A stretch of DNA of 64,000 nucleotides from Curvibacter lanceolatus ATCC 14669 (GCF_000381265.1 NZ_KB906255.1:356495-420494); one strand, 5' to 3'. Numbered from the stretch's first letter, positions 1 through 8,783 are shown. A program made the numbers and translations. The notes: generated from the sequence alone by a model not told the origin.

Positions 1-864
1 CAGAAGATGTGCGACGCCAAGGTGGCTGGCGTGGTCGGCCACCTGCAGTCGGGCACCTCGATCCCGGCCGCGGTGATCTACGCCAAGTGCGATCTGCCCA
101 ACATCACCGCCTCGGCCTCCAACCCCGACCTGACCAAGCCCGGCTACAAGACCACCTTCCGCCTGATTGCCAACGACAACGCCCTGGGCGCCGCGCTGGC
201 CTATTACGCGGCCGATGCGCTCAAGGTCAAGCGCGTGGCCATCATCGACGACCGCACCGCCTACGGCCAGGGCGTGGCCGGCGTGTTCAAGGCCACGGCC
301 CTGCAAAAAGGCATCACCGTGGTGGGCGAAGAGTTCACCAACGACAAGGCCACCGACTTCATGGCCATCCTCACGGCCATCAAGTCCAAGAAGCCCGACG
401 CCATCTTCTACGGCGGCCTGGACGCCCAGGCCGGCCCCATGCTGCGCCAGATGGAACAACTGGGCCTGGGCGAGGTGAAGCTGTTCGGCGGCGACGCGCT
501 GTGCACCGAGAAGCTGGCCGAGCTGTCGGCCAAGGCGGCGCCGCTGGCCGGCGTGACCTGTGCCACCGGGGGCGCCTCGGTGGCCAAGATGCAGGGCGGC
601 CCCGAGTGGAAGAAGCGCTATGACGCCCGCTTCCCCGGCCAGTTCCAGATCTACAGCCCCTACGCCTACGACGCCACCCTGGTGCTGATCGACGCCATGA
701 AGAGCGCCAGCTCGACCGATCCCAAGGTCTACCTGCCGGCCCTGGCCAAGACCAACCGCCACGGCGTGACCGGCCAGATCGCCTTCACCGCCAAGGGCGA
801 GCTGACCCAGCCGGCCGTCACCCTGTACGGCTACCGCGACGGTGTGCGCACCCCGCTGAACTGA
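1..864 (+). CDS. ABC transporter substrate-binding protein, branched-chain amino acid type (5' end cut off)
   Basis: Periplasmic solute receptor that would deliver a branched-chain amino acid or similar ligand to an ABC permease. The reading frame is open from base 1, so the signal peptide and first lobe lie outside the window; 287 codons are visible. The stretch GVVGHLQSG followed by SIPAA is the LivK-type ligand-loop signature, and the alternating Rossmann-like segments (VKRVAIIDD, KPDAIFYGG) fit the type I periplasmic-binding fold. The C-terminus (VTLYGYRDG) is complete. The ligand cannot be told from sequence, and no permease or ATPase gene lies in the window, so partners must be upstream or elsewhere. 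An unrelated small gene starts two bases after the stop. Confidence 0.9.
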   Translation, partial: QKMCDAKVAGVVGHLQSGTSIPAAVIYAKCDLPNITASASNPDLTKPGYKTTFRLIANDNALGAALAYYAADALKVKRVAIIDDRTAYGQGVAGVFKATALQKGITVVGEEFTNDKATDFMAILTAIKSKKPDAIFYGGLDAQAGPMLRQMEQLGLGEVKLFGGDALCTEKLAELSAKAAPLAGVTCATGGASVAKMQGGPEWKKRYDARFPGQFQIYSPYAYDATLVLIDAMKSASSTDPKVYLPALAKTNRHGVTGQIAFTAKGELTQPAVTLYGYRDGVRTPLN

Positions 865-866
865 GC

Positions 867-1292
867 ATGGGCCCGCCCTCTGTGGCCCTGAGCCTGCATT
901 TCGCCGACTCCGAGCTGGCCGGGGTGCAGCGGTGGCCCGGCCCCAACGGGGTGGCGGGGCTGCAACTGCGCTGGTCAGCAGCGGCGGTCGTCGCCCCTGC
1001 CGAGCGCCCGGGGGAGCGCCCTCGGCAGGGCCATGTGCGGGGCCTGCTGCTCGACCTGTGGCCCGCCCCTGCGCAGGGTGTTTCGGAGGCCGCACTGCCT
1101 TTGGGCGCCTTGCTCGATGGCGAGCTGCTGTGGCAGGGCCAGCGCCTGCGGCAGTTGCCCTTGCCGGCGCGTCTGGAGGGCCCGGTGAGCCTGCGCCTGT
1201 GGGGCCGCCGGGGCGAACTCTGGGCCTGGCAAGGTCAGGGGCTGAGTTGCGATGCAGGGGGCTTGCCCTTCTTCGAATCCCTGGCTTGTTGA
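867..1292 (+). CDS. Hypothetical protein, 141 aa
   Basis: A compact reading frame that begins two bases after the stop of the binding-protein gene, suggesting translational coupling. The protein is rich in Leu, Gly and Arg, has no membrane segment and no motif I recognise. It opens with a beta-strand-like run (VALSLHFADSEL) and ends shortly after a Cys. Codon use follows the high-GC third-position pattern of its neighbours, which argues for a real gene, but an opposite-strand frame also stays open here. Function unknown. Confidence 0.5.
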   Translation: MGPPSVALSLHFADSELAGVQRWPGPNGVAGLQLRWSAAAVVAPAERPGERPRQGHVRGLLLDLWPAPAQGVSEAALPLGALLDGELLWQGQRLRQLPLPARLEGPVSLRLWGRRGELWAWQGQGLSCDAGGLPFFESLAC

Positions 1293-1317
1293 GGCGATTT
1301 CTGCCTCGGTTTTGGGC

Positions 1318-1331
1318 TTGATCAAGATCAA
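1318..1331 (+). promoter_or_regulatory. FNR/Anr-type box upstream of the GGDEF gene
   Basis: The 14-mer TTGATCAAGATCAA matches the FNR/Anr consensus TTGAT-N4-ATCAA at every fixed base. It is the core of a longer perfect inverted repeat, with arms at 1315-1323 and 1326-1334 separated by AA. The centre lies about 105 bases before the likely ATG at 1430. If it worked as a class II site at -41.5, transcription would start near 1366. That oxygen-responsive control is inferred; the site itself is plain in the sequence. Confidence 0.6.
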
Positions 1332-1429
1332 GCCGGAGCTTGTGCTCAGGTCGACAATGGGAGACGCAGACCCGGGTTGTGGAACCCGGGCGGATGGGGC
1401 CCAGAGCGCCCCGGAAAGCGCAAGCTCAG

Positions 1430-2614
1430 ATGCGATGGATGTTGGACCGCGAGACTTTGTCGGTGGTCGTTTCGATGGTGGCCCAGGTGACCTTGCTGGT
1501 CATGTACACGATTTGGCGCATCAACCGCCAGGTACCCGGCCTGCGCTGGTGGATGGCCTCTTCGGCCACGATGTCGCTGGGCTTTCTGGCCATCCCGATG
1601 GCGCTGGGGGCGGGTTGGTCTTTTTCGCAGGCGCTGATCGTCAACCACGCGGCTGGCCTGATCACCTTGATGCTGCTGTTGCAGGGCTGCCTGCGTTTTC
1701 GAGGTCACCCCGCGGCTGATCACTGGCCCCGCGCCCTGCTGCTGTTGGCGCCGGCGGCCTTGTTGTCGGCGGTGCTCCACCATGCGCATGCGGTGCTGCG
1801 CTACCAGATCCATGATGCCGTCAGCGTGCTGCTGCTGGGCCTGTCGGCCTGGGTGATGTGCCGCCACAGCCGCCCGGAGGAGCGCCTGGTGCACCGGGTG
1901 GCCGGCTTTTTTCTGCTGCTGATGGCGGCGGCCATGGCCACGCGCTGGGTGCTGGCCTGCCTGGCCCCCGATGACCCGAGCATCCAGGAGCACCCTTTTC
2001 AGGGCGTGCTGTACCTGATGCTGGTGCTGTTCATCGTCGGCTGGACCTACAGCATCAGCCTGGCCTGCTACCAGCAGGCGCAAAGCCGGGTGCTGGCGCT
2101 GGCCCGCGAAGACGCTCTCACCGACCTGCCCAACCGGCGTTATTTCGACGAAACCCTGGACCGCGAGGTGGCGCGCTGGCAGCGCAGCCAGCAGTCTTTC
2201 GGCCTGGTGATGGCCGACCTCAATGGCTTCAAGCAGGTCAATGACCACCTGGGCCACGATGCGGGTGACGCGGTGCTGATCGAGGTGGCGCGGCGCCTGC
2301 GCGAGTTTGCCCGCGGCGGCGACTTCGTGGCCCGCCTGGGGGGCGATGAGTTTGTGATCCTGATCCACGACCTGTCCTCGCTCAGCACGGGAGAGCAGGC
2401 GGTGCAACGCCTGCGCCAGACCGTCAATGGCCCGCTGCGACTGGCCAGCGGGAGCAGCGTCGACATCGAAGTCAGCCTGGGGCTGGCCTGCTGGCCCCAG
2501 GACGCCACCCAGCCGGGCGACCTGGTCAAGGCGGCCGACCTGCGCATGTACGCCGAAAAGGCCTTGCTCAAGGCCCAGCGCGGGCTGGCGCGTAGCCCGC
2601 ATCCGGGCGGCTGA
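1430..2614 (+). CDS. Membrane-bound diguanylate cyclase (GGDEF)
   Basis: Makes cyclic di-GMP from two GTP at the inner membrane. The N-terminal 210 residues hold about six or seven hydrophobic helices without a named sensor domain. A GGDEF domain follows, starting at DALTDLPNRR near residue 227. The catalytic GGDEF motif is intact at residues 304-308, and an RxxD product-inhibition site (RGGD, residues 295-298) sits exactly five residues before it, so feedback control by c-di-GMP is expected. I chose ATG 1430 because hydrophobic sequence begins right after it; an upstream start at 1340 would add 30 polar residues. No EAL domain is present. The FNR-like box upstream suggests oxygen control. 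Confidence 0.9.
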   Translation: MRWMLDRETLSVVVSMVAQVTLLVMYTIWRINRQVPGLRWWMASSATMSLGFLAIPMALGAGWSFSQALIVNHAAGLITLMLLLQGCLRFRGHPAADHWPRALLLLAPAALLSAVLHHAHAVLRYQIHDAVSVLLLGLSAWVMCRHSRPEERLVHRVAGFFLLLMAAAMATRWVLACLAPDDPSIQEHPFQGVLYLMLVLFIVGWTYSISLACYQQAQSRVLALAREDALTDLPNRRYFDETLDREVARWQRSQQSFGLVMADLNGFKQVNDHLGHDAGDAVLIEVARRLREFARGGDFVARLGGDEFVILIHDLSSLSTGEQAVQRLRQTVNGPLRLASGSSVDIEVSLGLACWPQDATQPGDLVKAADLRMYAEKALLKAQRGLARSPHPGG

Positions 2615-2619
2615 GTACT

Positions 2620-2844
2620 TCAGCGTGGGGGCTGGCCGGCCCGCAACGGGCGCAGCAGCTCCGACAGGCCGTTGTGGTCGATCTCGTGCATCAGGGCCAG
2701 CAAGCGCCCGATATCGCCCTTGGGGAAGCCCTCGCGGGCAAACCAGTTCAGGTAGTGGCCCGGCAGGTCGGCCAGCAGCGTGCCCTTGTGCTTGCCGAAG
2801 GGCATCTCCGTTGTCACCAGGCGTTGCAGGTCTTCGGGTTTCAT
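2620..2844 (-). CDS. DUF3820 family protein, 74 aa
   Basis: Small cytoplasmic protein of the DUF3820 family (also called putative quorum-sensing-regulated virulence factor). The family core is visible as MPFGKHKG, LPGHYLNWF and GDIGRLLALM. Biochemical role is not established. The ATG at 2844 gives the usual family length; a longer frame to 2949 runs into the next gene's tail and adds unlikely sequence. It is the last gene of a three-gene operon with yciH (13-base gap) and slyD. Its stop lies only five bases from the stop of the converging GGDEF gene. Confidence 0.82.
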   Translation of the reverse strand: MKPEDLQRLVTTEMPFGKHKGTLLADLPGHYLNWFAREGFPKGDIGRLLALMHEIDHNGLSELLRPLRAGQPPR

Positions 2845-2857
2845 GCTGCGGGCGGGC

Positions 2858-3259
2858 TCAGCCACCGGCCCGTTTGGCCGCGTAACCCTGCTTGAGCAGG
2901 GCGGCCAGCACCGTGTCGCGGTGGTCGCCCTGGATCTCGATGTCGCCATCCTTGGCCGTGCCGCCCGAGCCGCAGGCCGCCTTGAGCTGCTTGGCCAGGG
3001 CCTCCAGGGCGGCGGCGTCCAGTGGCAGGCCCTTCACCACCGTCACGCCCTTGCCGCGCCGGCCCTTGGTTTCGAGCCACACCCGCACAGCCGCCCCTTT
3101 CAAGGCCGCCTTCTGGGCGCGTTCCTGGGCCAGGGCCTCGCAGCGGCACTGGTCCAGGGGCTGGCCGCAGCCGGGGCAGTTGCGTTCGGCCGCCGGCGTG
3201 GTCACCAGGCCCCCCAGGCTGGCCAACTGGGCCAGGTCGGCCAGTCCGTTCTTCTTCAT
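2858..3259 (-). CDS. yciH: SUI1/YciH-family translation initiation factor-like protein
   Basis: Bacterial homologue of eIF1/SUI1; YciH-type proteins influence the fidelity of start-codon selection on the 30S subunit. The C-terminal half carries the SUI1 fold: RVWLETKGRRGKGVTVVKGL, then LAKQLKAACGSGGTAKDGDIEIQGDHR, the most conserved stretch of the family. The N-terminal half has a CPGCGQP...CRC cysteine cluster that looks like a small zinc-binding knuckle and is seen in proteobacterial members. 133 aa is typical. It starts 12 bases after slyD and is followed closely by the DUF3820 gene, so one transcript is likely. Confidence 0.88.
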   Translation of the reverse strand: MKKNGLADLAQLASLGGLVTTPAAERNCPGCGQPLDQCRCEALAQERAQKAALKGAAVRVWLETKGRRGKGVTVVKGLPLDAAALEALAKQLKAACGSGGTAKDGDIEIQGDHRDTVLAALLKQGYAAKRAGG

Positions 3260-3271
3260 GGGCGCGCAGCT

Positions 3272-3748
3272 TCAGTGGTGGTGGCCGTGCTCGCCGTGCA
3301 CGTGGCGGTGGGCAATCTCTTCTTCGCTGGCGGCCCGCACGTCCGTCACGTGCAGGGTGAACTGCAGGGCCTGGCCGGCCAGGGGGTGGTTGCCATCCAG
3401 GTGCACCTGCGGGCCCTTGATCTTCACCACGTGGTAGATCTGCGGCTGGCCCTGGTCGTTGCGGCCTTCCAACTGGCCACCCACCTTCACGCCGGGCGGG
3501 AACTCGGCCTTGGGGATCACGCGCACCAGGCTTTCGTCGCGCAGGCCGAAGGCGTCTTCGGGCTGCAGCTTCAGCAGCACCTTGTAGCCGGCCTCCTGGC
3601 CTTGCAGCGCCTCTTCGATTTTGGGCAGCGTGTTGTCGTAGCCGCCATGCAGGTAGACCATGGGGGTCTTGCTCTGCTCGATCAGCAGCCCCTGGGCATT
3701 GGCCACCTTGAATTGCAGGGTGACGACGGTGTCTTTATCGATCTTCAT
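3272..3748 (-). CDS. slyD: FKBP-type peptidyl-prolyl isomerase SlyD
   Basis: Cytoplasmic prolyl isomerase and chaperone that also handles Ni2+ during metalloenzyme maturation. Residues 1-70 and 120-148 form the FKBP domain (VTLQFKVANAQG, ...PEDAFGLRDE), interrupted by the insert-in-flap chaperone domain around residues 70-120. The tail HRHVHGEHGHHH is histidine-rich and metal-binding, though shorter than in E. coli SlyD, and it lacks the cysteines found there. Length 158 aa. It heads the slyD-yciH-DUF3820 operon. Confidence 0.93.
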   Translation of the reverse strand: MKIDKDTVVTLQFKVANAQGLLIEQSKTPMVYLHGGYDNTLPKIEEALQGQEAGYKVLLKLQPEDAFGLRDESLVRVIPKAEFPPGVKVGGQLEGRNDQGQPQIYHVVKIKGPQVHLDGNHPLAGQALQFTLHVTDVRAASEEEIAHRHVHGEHGHHH

Positions 3749-3766
3749 GCGCGGCCTTTGTGGGCG

Positions 3767-3802
3767 GAAAAAACAAGGCCCGCATTGTCGCGCACTGCGG
3801 GC
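3767..3802 (-). terminator. Rho-independent terminator of the MBL lipoprotein gene
   Basis: Read on the minus strand, GCCCGCA (3796-3802) pairs with TGCGGGC (3778-3784) and is followed by CTTG and six T residues (3768-3773). It lies just past the stop of the minus-strand gene ending at 3840 and before slyD. Confidence 0.65.
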
Positions 3803-3839
3803 TCATCCGTCCGGATGGCCGCACGGAGGCCTGCGGGGC

Positions 3840-4961
3840 TCAGGGGGCGCTGGGGGTGCTCTGGGGCGGACGTTGGGGCAGACGTTGGGGCAGGTGTCGG
3901 GTCTCGCCCAGGGCCATGACGCCGAAGTCGGCCTCGCCCAGGCCGCGGGCCTGGCGCGCCCGCGCCAGGTCCTTGGGCGGCTGGTCCAGCGCCTCGTCGC
4001 TGAGCAAGAAGGTGCCCCAGTGCACGCCCACGCTGCGCTTGGCGCCCAGGTCCAGGTGCACCTGCACGGCCTCGTCGGGGTCCACGTGCTGCTCTTTCAT
4101 GAACCAGCGCGGCGCGTAGGCGCCGATGGCGATCAGGGCCAGGTCGAAGCCCCCGCCCTGGGCCGGGCCCTGGCGCGCCGCCAGGCGCTCGCGGGTGGCC
4201 ACGAAATCGGCGCTGTAGCCGGTGTCGCCGCTGAAGTACCAGTGAAAATCCGGCCCCAGCACCGCCCAGCCGCCCCACAGTGAATGGTTGTGGTCGCTCA
4301 GGCCGCGCGCCGACCAGTGCTGCACCGGGGTGAGCGCAAAGTCCACCCCGGCCACCCGGCGCTCCTGCCACCAGTCCAGCTCTTCCACCCGGGTGATGCC
4401 CTGCTCCTGCATCCAGGCCTTCAGGCCCAGCGGCACCAGGAACAGGGGCGAGCCACCGGCTTGCGCGGCCAGGGCCTGCACGCTGGCGCGGTCCAGGTGG
4501 TCGTAGTGGTTGTGCGAGATCAGCACCACATCGATGTGGGGCAGCTGGGCCAGCGTCAGGCCCGGGGGCTGCTGGCGCTGTGGCCCGAGCCACTGCACCA
4601 TGAAAGCGCGCTGCGAGAACATCGGGTCGGTCAGCACGTTCAGGCCGCTGGCCTGCACCAGGGTGCTGGCGTGGCCGATCCAGGTGAGCGTGGGTTGCAT
4701 CTGGGCACCCGCACCCGCATTGCGGTGCAAAAAGGCCAGGTCTGGTGCCAGCTGGGGCGTGGCCTGGCCGGCCGCCGGGGGCAGGCCGGCACGCCATTTC
4801 TCCCACTGCCAGCGCAGCAGGTCGCCCAGGGGCTTTTCGACCTGCACGCCGCTGGGGTTGCGAAAGCCCTGGGCGTTGCGGTGCGGGCCGCTGGGGGCGT
4901 CACTGGCCGGGGGGCTGCTGCAGCCCGCCAGCAGCGCTGCCAGGGCCAGGGTGAGGGCCAT
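3840..4961 (-). CDS. MBL-fold metallohydrolase, NAPE-PLD/UlaG-like lipoprotein
   Basis: Zinc-dependent hydrolase of the metallo-beta-lactamase fold in the N-acyl-phosphatidylethanolamine phospholipase D/UlaG branch, expected to be anchored in the periplasm as a lipoprotein. With the ATG at 4961 the product begins with a short hydrophobic signal ending in a lipobox LAGC (Cys14). The metal-binding motif SHNHYDHLD, a later GDTGYS and a C-terminal GVHWGTF supply the expected His/Asp ligands. Substrate unknown. Further in-frame ATGs lie upstream within a GGGCAT hexanucleotide repeat, so a longer N-terminus is possible, but the lipobox favours 4961. Confidence 0.85.
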   Translation of the reverse strand: MALTLALAALLAGCSSPPASDAPSGPHRNAQGFRNPSGVQVEKPLGDLLRWQWEKWRAGLPPAAGQATPQLAPDLAFLHRNAGAGAQMQPTLTWIGHASTLVQASGLNVLTDPMFSQRAFMVQWLGPQRQQPPGLTLAQLPHIDVVLISHNHYDHLDRASVQALAAQAGGSPLFLVPLGLKAWMQEQGITRVEELDWWQERRVAGVDFALTPVQHWSARGLSDHNHSLWGGWAVLGPDFHWYFSGDTGYSADFVATRERLAARQGPAQGGGFDLALIAIGAYAPRWFMKEQHVDPDEAVQVHLDLGAKRSVGVHWGTFLLSDEALDQPPKDLARARQARGLGEADFGVMALGETRHLPQRLPQRPPQSTPSAP

Positions 4962-5024
4962 GCGGGCTGGCCAGGAGCGGGCAAGGTGCTTGGGGCGCGG
5001 GCTGCACCCGACGTCGAAGGGCTT

Positions 5025-5048
5025 GGGCATGGGCATGGGCATGGGCAT
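5025..5048. repeat. Hexanucleotide tandem repeat (GGGCAT)x4
   Basis: Four exact copies of GGGCAT. On the minus strand each unit is ATGCCC (Met-Pro), giving four alternative in-frame start codons ahead of the MBL lipoprotein gene. Change in copy number would keep the frame but alter N-terminal length or initiation. Confidence 0.9.
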
Positions 5049-5153
5049 GGGCCGCATTTTGGCCGCCCCTGGGGGCCTGCCAAGGGTGGGGCGCATAATG
5101 GCCCTCTTCTTTCTGCCCCAGCCCAGGTCATTCAAGCCGACCGGGCCACGACG

Positions 5154-5855
5154 ATGCCCGGCTACGCCACCAAGCAAGAGAGCATCGCCGTTGCGGGCGT
5201 TGACGACCTCATCATCCGATCCCTGCTGGACCACCAGCAGTTCTCCGACCCCGATGGCGAAGCCGAACACCTGGGCATTTCCTCGGCCACCTGGCCCCTG
5301 TTCGGCCTGCTGTGGCCCTCGGGCGCCGAGCTGGCCGCCCGCATGGGCAGCCGCGTGCTGTGCCCCGGCGAGCGCATCCTGGAGATCGGCTGCGGCCTGG
5401 CGCTGGCCAGCCTGGTGGCGCATCGCCGCGGCTCCGACGTGACCGCCAGCGACTGCCACCCCCTGACGGGCGGCTTTCTGCGCGAGAACCTGCGCCTCAA
5501 CGACCTGCTGCCCCTGAAGTACCGCCACGGCCACTGGGGCGCCCCCGAGGCCCTGCCCGGCGAACCCGCGCGAACGCCGCGTGAGTCGGTCGAGGGCCTG
5601 TTCGACCTCATCGTGGGCAGCGACCTGCTGTACGAGCGCGACACCCACGCCGACCTGGCCCATTTCATCGGCGAGCACGCCAGCGCCTCGGCCCAGGTCT
5701 GGATCGTCGACCCCGACCGCGGCAACCGCCCCGCCTTCAACAAACAGATGGCCGAGCAAGGCTTCTCCAGAACCGAAGAACGCCTGGACCACCCCGCCCG
5801 CCCCGCCCAGGCCGCCTACAAAGGCCGCCTGCTCACCTACCAACGCCAAACCTGA
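5154..5855 (+). CDS. SAM-dependent methyltransferase, Methyltransf_16-like
   Basis: Class I methyltransferase of the family that includes eukaryotic protein-lysine methyltransferases and the NNT1-like group. The SAM-binding glycine motif is ILEIGCGLAL, followed by the acidic strand-2 end (VTASDCHP) and a motif-IV-like DLIVGSDLLYE, characteristic of this branch. 233 aa from the ATG at 5154; the frame is open far upstream, but that region is antisense to the MBL gene. It is transcribed divergently from the MBL lipoprotein gene. The substrate, protein or small molecule, cannot be told from sequence. Confidence 0.82.
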   Translation: MPGYATKQESIAVAGVDDLIIRSLLDHQQFSDPDGEAEHLGISSATWPLFGLLWPSGAELAARMGSRVLCPGERILEIGCGLALASLVAHRRGSDVTASDCHPLTGGFLRENLRLNDLLPLKYRHGHWGAPEALPGEPARTPRESVEGLFDLIVGSDLLYERDTHADLAHFIGEHASASAQVWIVDPDRGNRPAFNKQMAEQGFSRTEERLDHPARPAQAAYKGRLLTYQRQT

Positions 5856-5856
5856 A

Positions 5857-6027
5857 CAGCCCGCCGCCGGGCCGCCCCAAGGTGGGCTGGGCCTCCTCGG
5901 GGGGCAGCGACCACACGAAGTGAGGGAGCGTGGGGGCTCACAGTCCAGCCCGCCGCCGGGCCGCCCCCAGGCGGGCTGGGCCCCCTCGGGGGGCAGCGAC
6001 CACACGAAGTGAGGGAGCGTGGGGGCC
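5857..6027. repeat. Tandem dimer of an 82-bp GC-rich intergenic repeat (array A)
   Basis: Two copies, 5857-5938 and 5946-6027, of a unit that begins CAGCCCGCCGCCGGG, contains a CCCCCTCGGGGGG-type hairpin and ends CACACGAAGTGAGGGAGCG followed by TGGGGGC. The two units differ at only a few bases. They fill the gap between a plus-strand gene ending at 5855 and a minus-strand gene ending at 6032. A related dimer occurs at 43994-44169. Confidence 0.9.
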
Positions 6028-6031
6028 ACAT

Positions 6032-7051
6032 TCATTCAGCGCTGGCGCCGGAGGTCTTGACCACGGCGCCCCATTTCACAATTTCGCTGGCAATGAAGCG
6101 GTCGAACTCGGCCCCCGTGCCCGGGCTGGGCTCGGAGCCCCGCTCCCGGATGAAGGCGGCCAGCTTCTCAGACTTCAGCAGGGCCACCACTTCAGTGTTC
6201 AGGCGCTGCAGCACCTCGGGCGGGGTGCCGCGTGGCGCCATCAGGCCCAGCCAGCCCACGGCCTCGAAGTTCTTCAGGGCGGGCAGCCCGCCTTCGCGCA
6301 CCGTGGGCACCTCGGGCAGTTGAGACGAACGCGTGGCCGAGGTCACGGCCAGCGGCACCGCCTTGTGCGTCTGGATGTGCGGCAGCGCGGCCGTCACCGA
6401 GTCGACCATCAGCGGCACCTGGGCGCCCAGAAAGTCGGCCTGGGCCGGGCCACTGCCGCGGTAGGGGATGTGGGTGATGAACACGCCGGCCTGGGCCTTG
6501 AGCATCTCGCCCGACAGGTGCTGCGTGCCGCCGATGCCGGCGCTGGCGTAGCTGAGCTGGCCCGGTGCAGCCTTGGCCTGCTGCACCAGCTGGCGCAGGC
6601 TGGTGATGCCTGAGGAGGGGGTGGCCAGGAAGATCAGGGGCACCTTGGCGATCAGCGAGATGCCCACCAGATCCTTGGCAGGGTCGAAATTGACCTTTTT
6701 GTACAGCGTCTGGTTCACGGCCATGGCGCTGCCCGCCACCAGCAGGGTGTAACCATCCGGGGCCGAGCGGGCCACGAACTCGCTGCCGATGTTGCTGCCG
6801 GCGCCGGCCTTGTTCTCGACCACCACGCTCTGGCCCAGGCGCTGGGACAGCGGCTCGGCCAGGGCGCGGGCAAACAGGTCGGTGGCCTGGCCGGGCGGGA
6901 ACGGCACCACCAGCTTGATGGGGCGCTCGCTGGGCCAGCCTGCGGCCACGGCCTGGCCGCCCAGGTTCAGCAGCAGGCCGCCCAACAGGGCGAGGCCGAG
7001 CAGGCGTCGGGGTCGTTGGGGGCGGTATGGGGTCCAGGGGCAGGCGGGCAT
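6032..7051 (-). CDS. Tripartite tricarboxylate transporter substrate-binding protein (Bug family)
   Basis: Periplasmic receptor of the Bug/TctC family, which is greatly expanded in Burkholderiales and binds carboxylates and similar small molecules. An Arg-rich start and a hydrophobic segment form a signal peptide ending near AVAA. The mature protein begins [16 protein letters not shown], the family hallmark, followed by [14 protein letters not shown] and the PDGYTLL stretch. 339 aa, standard length. No TctA/TctB membrane genes are nearby, which is usual for orphan Bug proteins. It lies 95 bases downstream of the acyl-CoA dehydrogenase gene on the same strand and may share its transcript. Confidence 0.9.
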   Translation of the reverse strand: MPACPWTPYRPQRPRRLLGLALLGGLLLNLGGQAVAAGWPSERPIKLVVPFPPGQATDLFARALAEPLSQRLGQSVVVENKAGAGSNIGSEFVARSAPDGYTLLVAGSAMAVNQTLYKKVNFDPAKDLVGISLIAKVPLIFLATPSSGITSLRQLVQQAKAAPGQLSYASAGIGGTQHLSGEMLKAQAGVFITHIPYRGSGPAQADFLGAQVPLMVDSVTAALPHIQTHKAVPLAVTSATRSSQLPEVPTVREGGLPALKNFEAVGWLGLMAPRGTPPEVLQRLNTEVVALLKSEKLAAFIRERGSEPSPGTGAEFDRFIASEIVKWGAVVKTSGASAE

Positions 7052-7146
7052 GGGTCGGTCTCCAGTCAGGGGCCTGCCGGTTCGAAGGGGGCCGGCAGTG
7101 CTGGGGCGATTGTGCCCTCCTGCGCCGACCGGCGTCCCCGGCTTGA

Positions 7147-8783
7147 TCAGCCCTCGGTGGCGGCGCGCACCAATTCCGCCGCCTGGGCGGTGCCGGCCGT
7201 GATGCCGCTCACCGGGCCCCAGTCGGGGTCGAAGCGGCTGGCGATGAAGGCCCCCGAGGCCAGCGGGCTGGCCTGCTGCAGCATCAGGCAGGCCTGGGCC
7301 GTCAGCGCCAGGCGCTGGGTGAAGCGCCGGGCCTGGGCCTCCAGGGCCTCGGGCGGCAGCATCAGGGCGCTGCGCAGCAGGTGCACCTGGCGCAGCAGCT
7401 CCGGCTCTTGCGAGGCGATGTCCTGCAGCAGGTCGAGCACGCCGTGGGCGTCGTCGGGCGCATGGGCAATGGCACGCAGCACGTCCAGGCACATCACGTT
7501 GCCCGAGCCCTCCCAGATCGAGTTCACCGGGGCCTCGCGGAACAGGCGGCCGATGGCGCCGTCTTCCACATAGCCGTTGCCGCCGAACACCTCCATGGCC
7601 TCGCCGCAAAAGCCCACGGCGCGCTTGCAGTTCCAGAACTTGGCCGCCGGGGTCATCAGGCGGCGCCAGGCCACGTCCTGTGGCGTGGTCGAGCCGAAGT
7701 GCGCCGCCAGGTCCATGGCCAGCACGGTGGCGGCCTCGGCCTCCAGGGCCATGTCGGCCAGCAGCGTGGTCATGGCCGGCTGGTCGACCAGGTAGCGCCC
7801 GAACACAAAGCGGTTGCGCGTGTAGTGCAGGGCCTGCGCCAGGCCTTGGCGGATGTAGCCCGCGCTGGACAAGGCGCAGTCCAGTCGCGTGTAGTTGGCC
7901 ATCTCGATGATGGTGCGGATGCCCCGCCCCTCGGCGCCTACCAGCACGCCCCAGGCCTCTTTGAATTCGACCTCGCTGCTGGAGTTGGAGCGGTTGCCCA
8001 CCTTGGACTTGAGGCGCTGGATGTGGATGGGGTTCTTGCTGCCGTCGGGCCGCCAGCGCGGCACGAAAAAGCACGAGGACCCGTGCTCGTCGGTCTTGGC
8101 CAGCACCAGGTGGCCGTCGCACATCGGGGCCGAGAAGAACCATTTGTGCCCGGTCAGCAAAAATTCTTCGCCCCAGGGGCCGCTGCCCACCGGCACGGCG
8201 CGCGTGGTGTTGGTGCGCACATCGCTACCGCCCTGTTTCTCGGTCATGCCCATGCCGACCGTGATCGAGCTCTTTTGCGCCAGCGGGAGGTCGCGCGGGT
8301 CGTGCTCCAGCGACAGCAGCTTGGGGGCCAGCTCGGCGTACAGCGGCGCGTTAAGCGCGATCACCGGGATGCAGGCCTTGGTCATGGTGGTGGGGCAGCC
8401 CGAGCCCGACTCGATCTGGCTGTGCATGAACATCGAGGCGCCGTAGGCCGTCCAGGCCGTGGGGCGGGTGTCGGTGTAGGGCAGATTGGCATTGCCGTTG
8501 CGCCGCGCGATCGCCATCACCGTGTGCCAGGCGGGGTGGAACTTCACGAAGTCGATGCGCTGGCCGGTGGCCGAGTGGGTGCGCAGCTCGGGCGGGTACA
8601 GGTTGGCGTCTTCGGCCGCGCGCAGCACGGGCTCGCTGCCGTACTCGGCCCCTGGCGCAGCAGCTCGGGCTCGCGCCAGGCGGCGCCGCCGCGCTGCACC
8701 GAGCGGCGCAGCACGGGGTCGCTGGCGTACAGGTTGTAGTCCTTGAGTTCCGGGACCTGGTTGTCAGGGTGGTGGCCGATCAT
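7147..8783 (-). pseudogene. AidB-like acyl-CoA dehydrogenase, broken by a one-base frameshift
   Basis: Flavin-dependent acyl-CoA dehydrogenase family member closest to E. coli AidB. The start MIGHHPDNQVPELKDYNLY is encoded from 8783; the rest, from about LRAAEDANLYPPEL to the stop at 7147, is in another frame. The switch falls at a run of four C at 8649-8652; one more base there would restore a single product of about 545 aa, the AidB length. Family motifs follow: [25 protein letters not shown], then the FAD/C-terminal half with [10 protein letters not shown] and IWEGSGNV. The single homopolymer slip and otherwise perfect conservation make a sequencing error as likely as a true pseudogene. 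A TetR regulator gene is divergent, and a Bug binding-protein gene follows. Confidence 0.82.
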
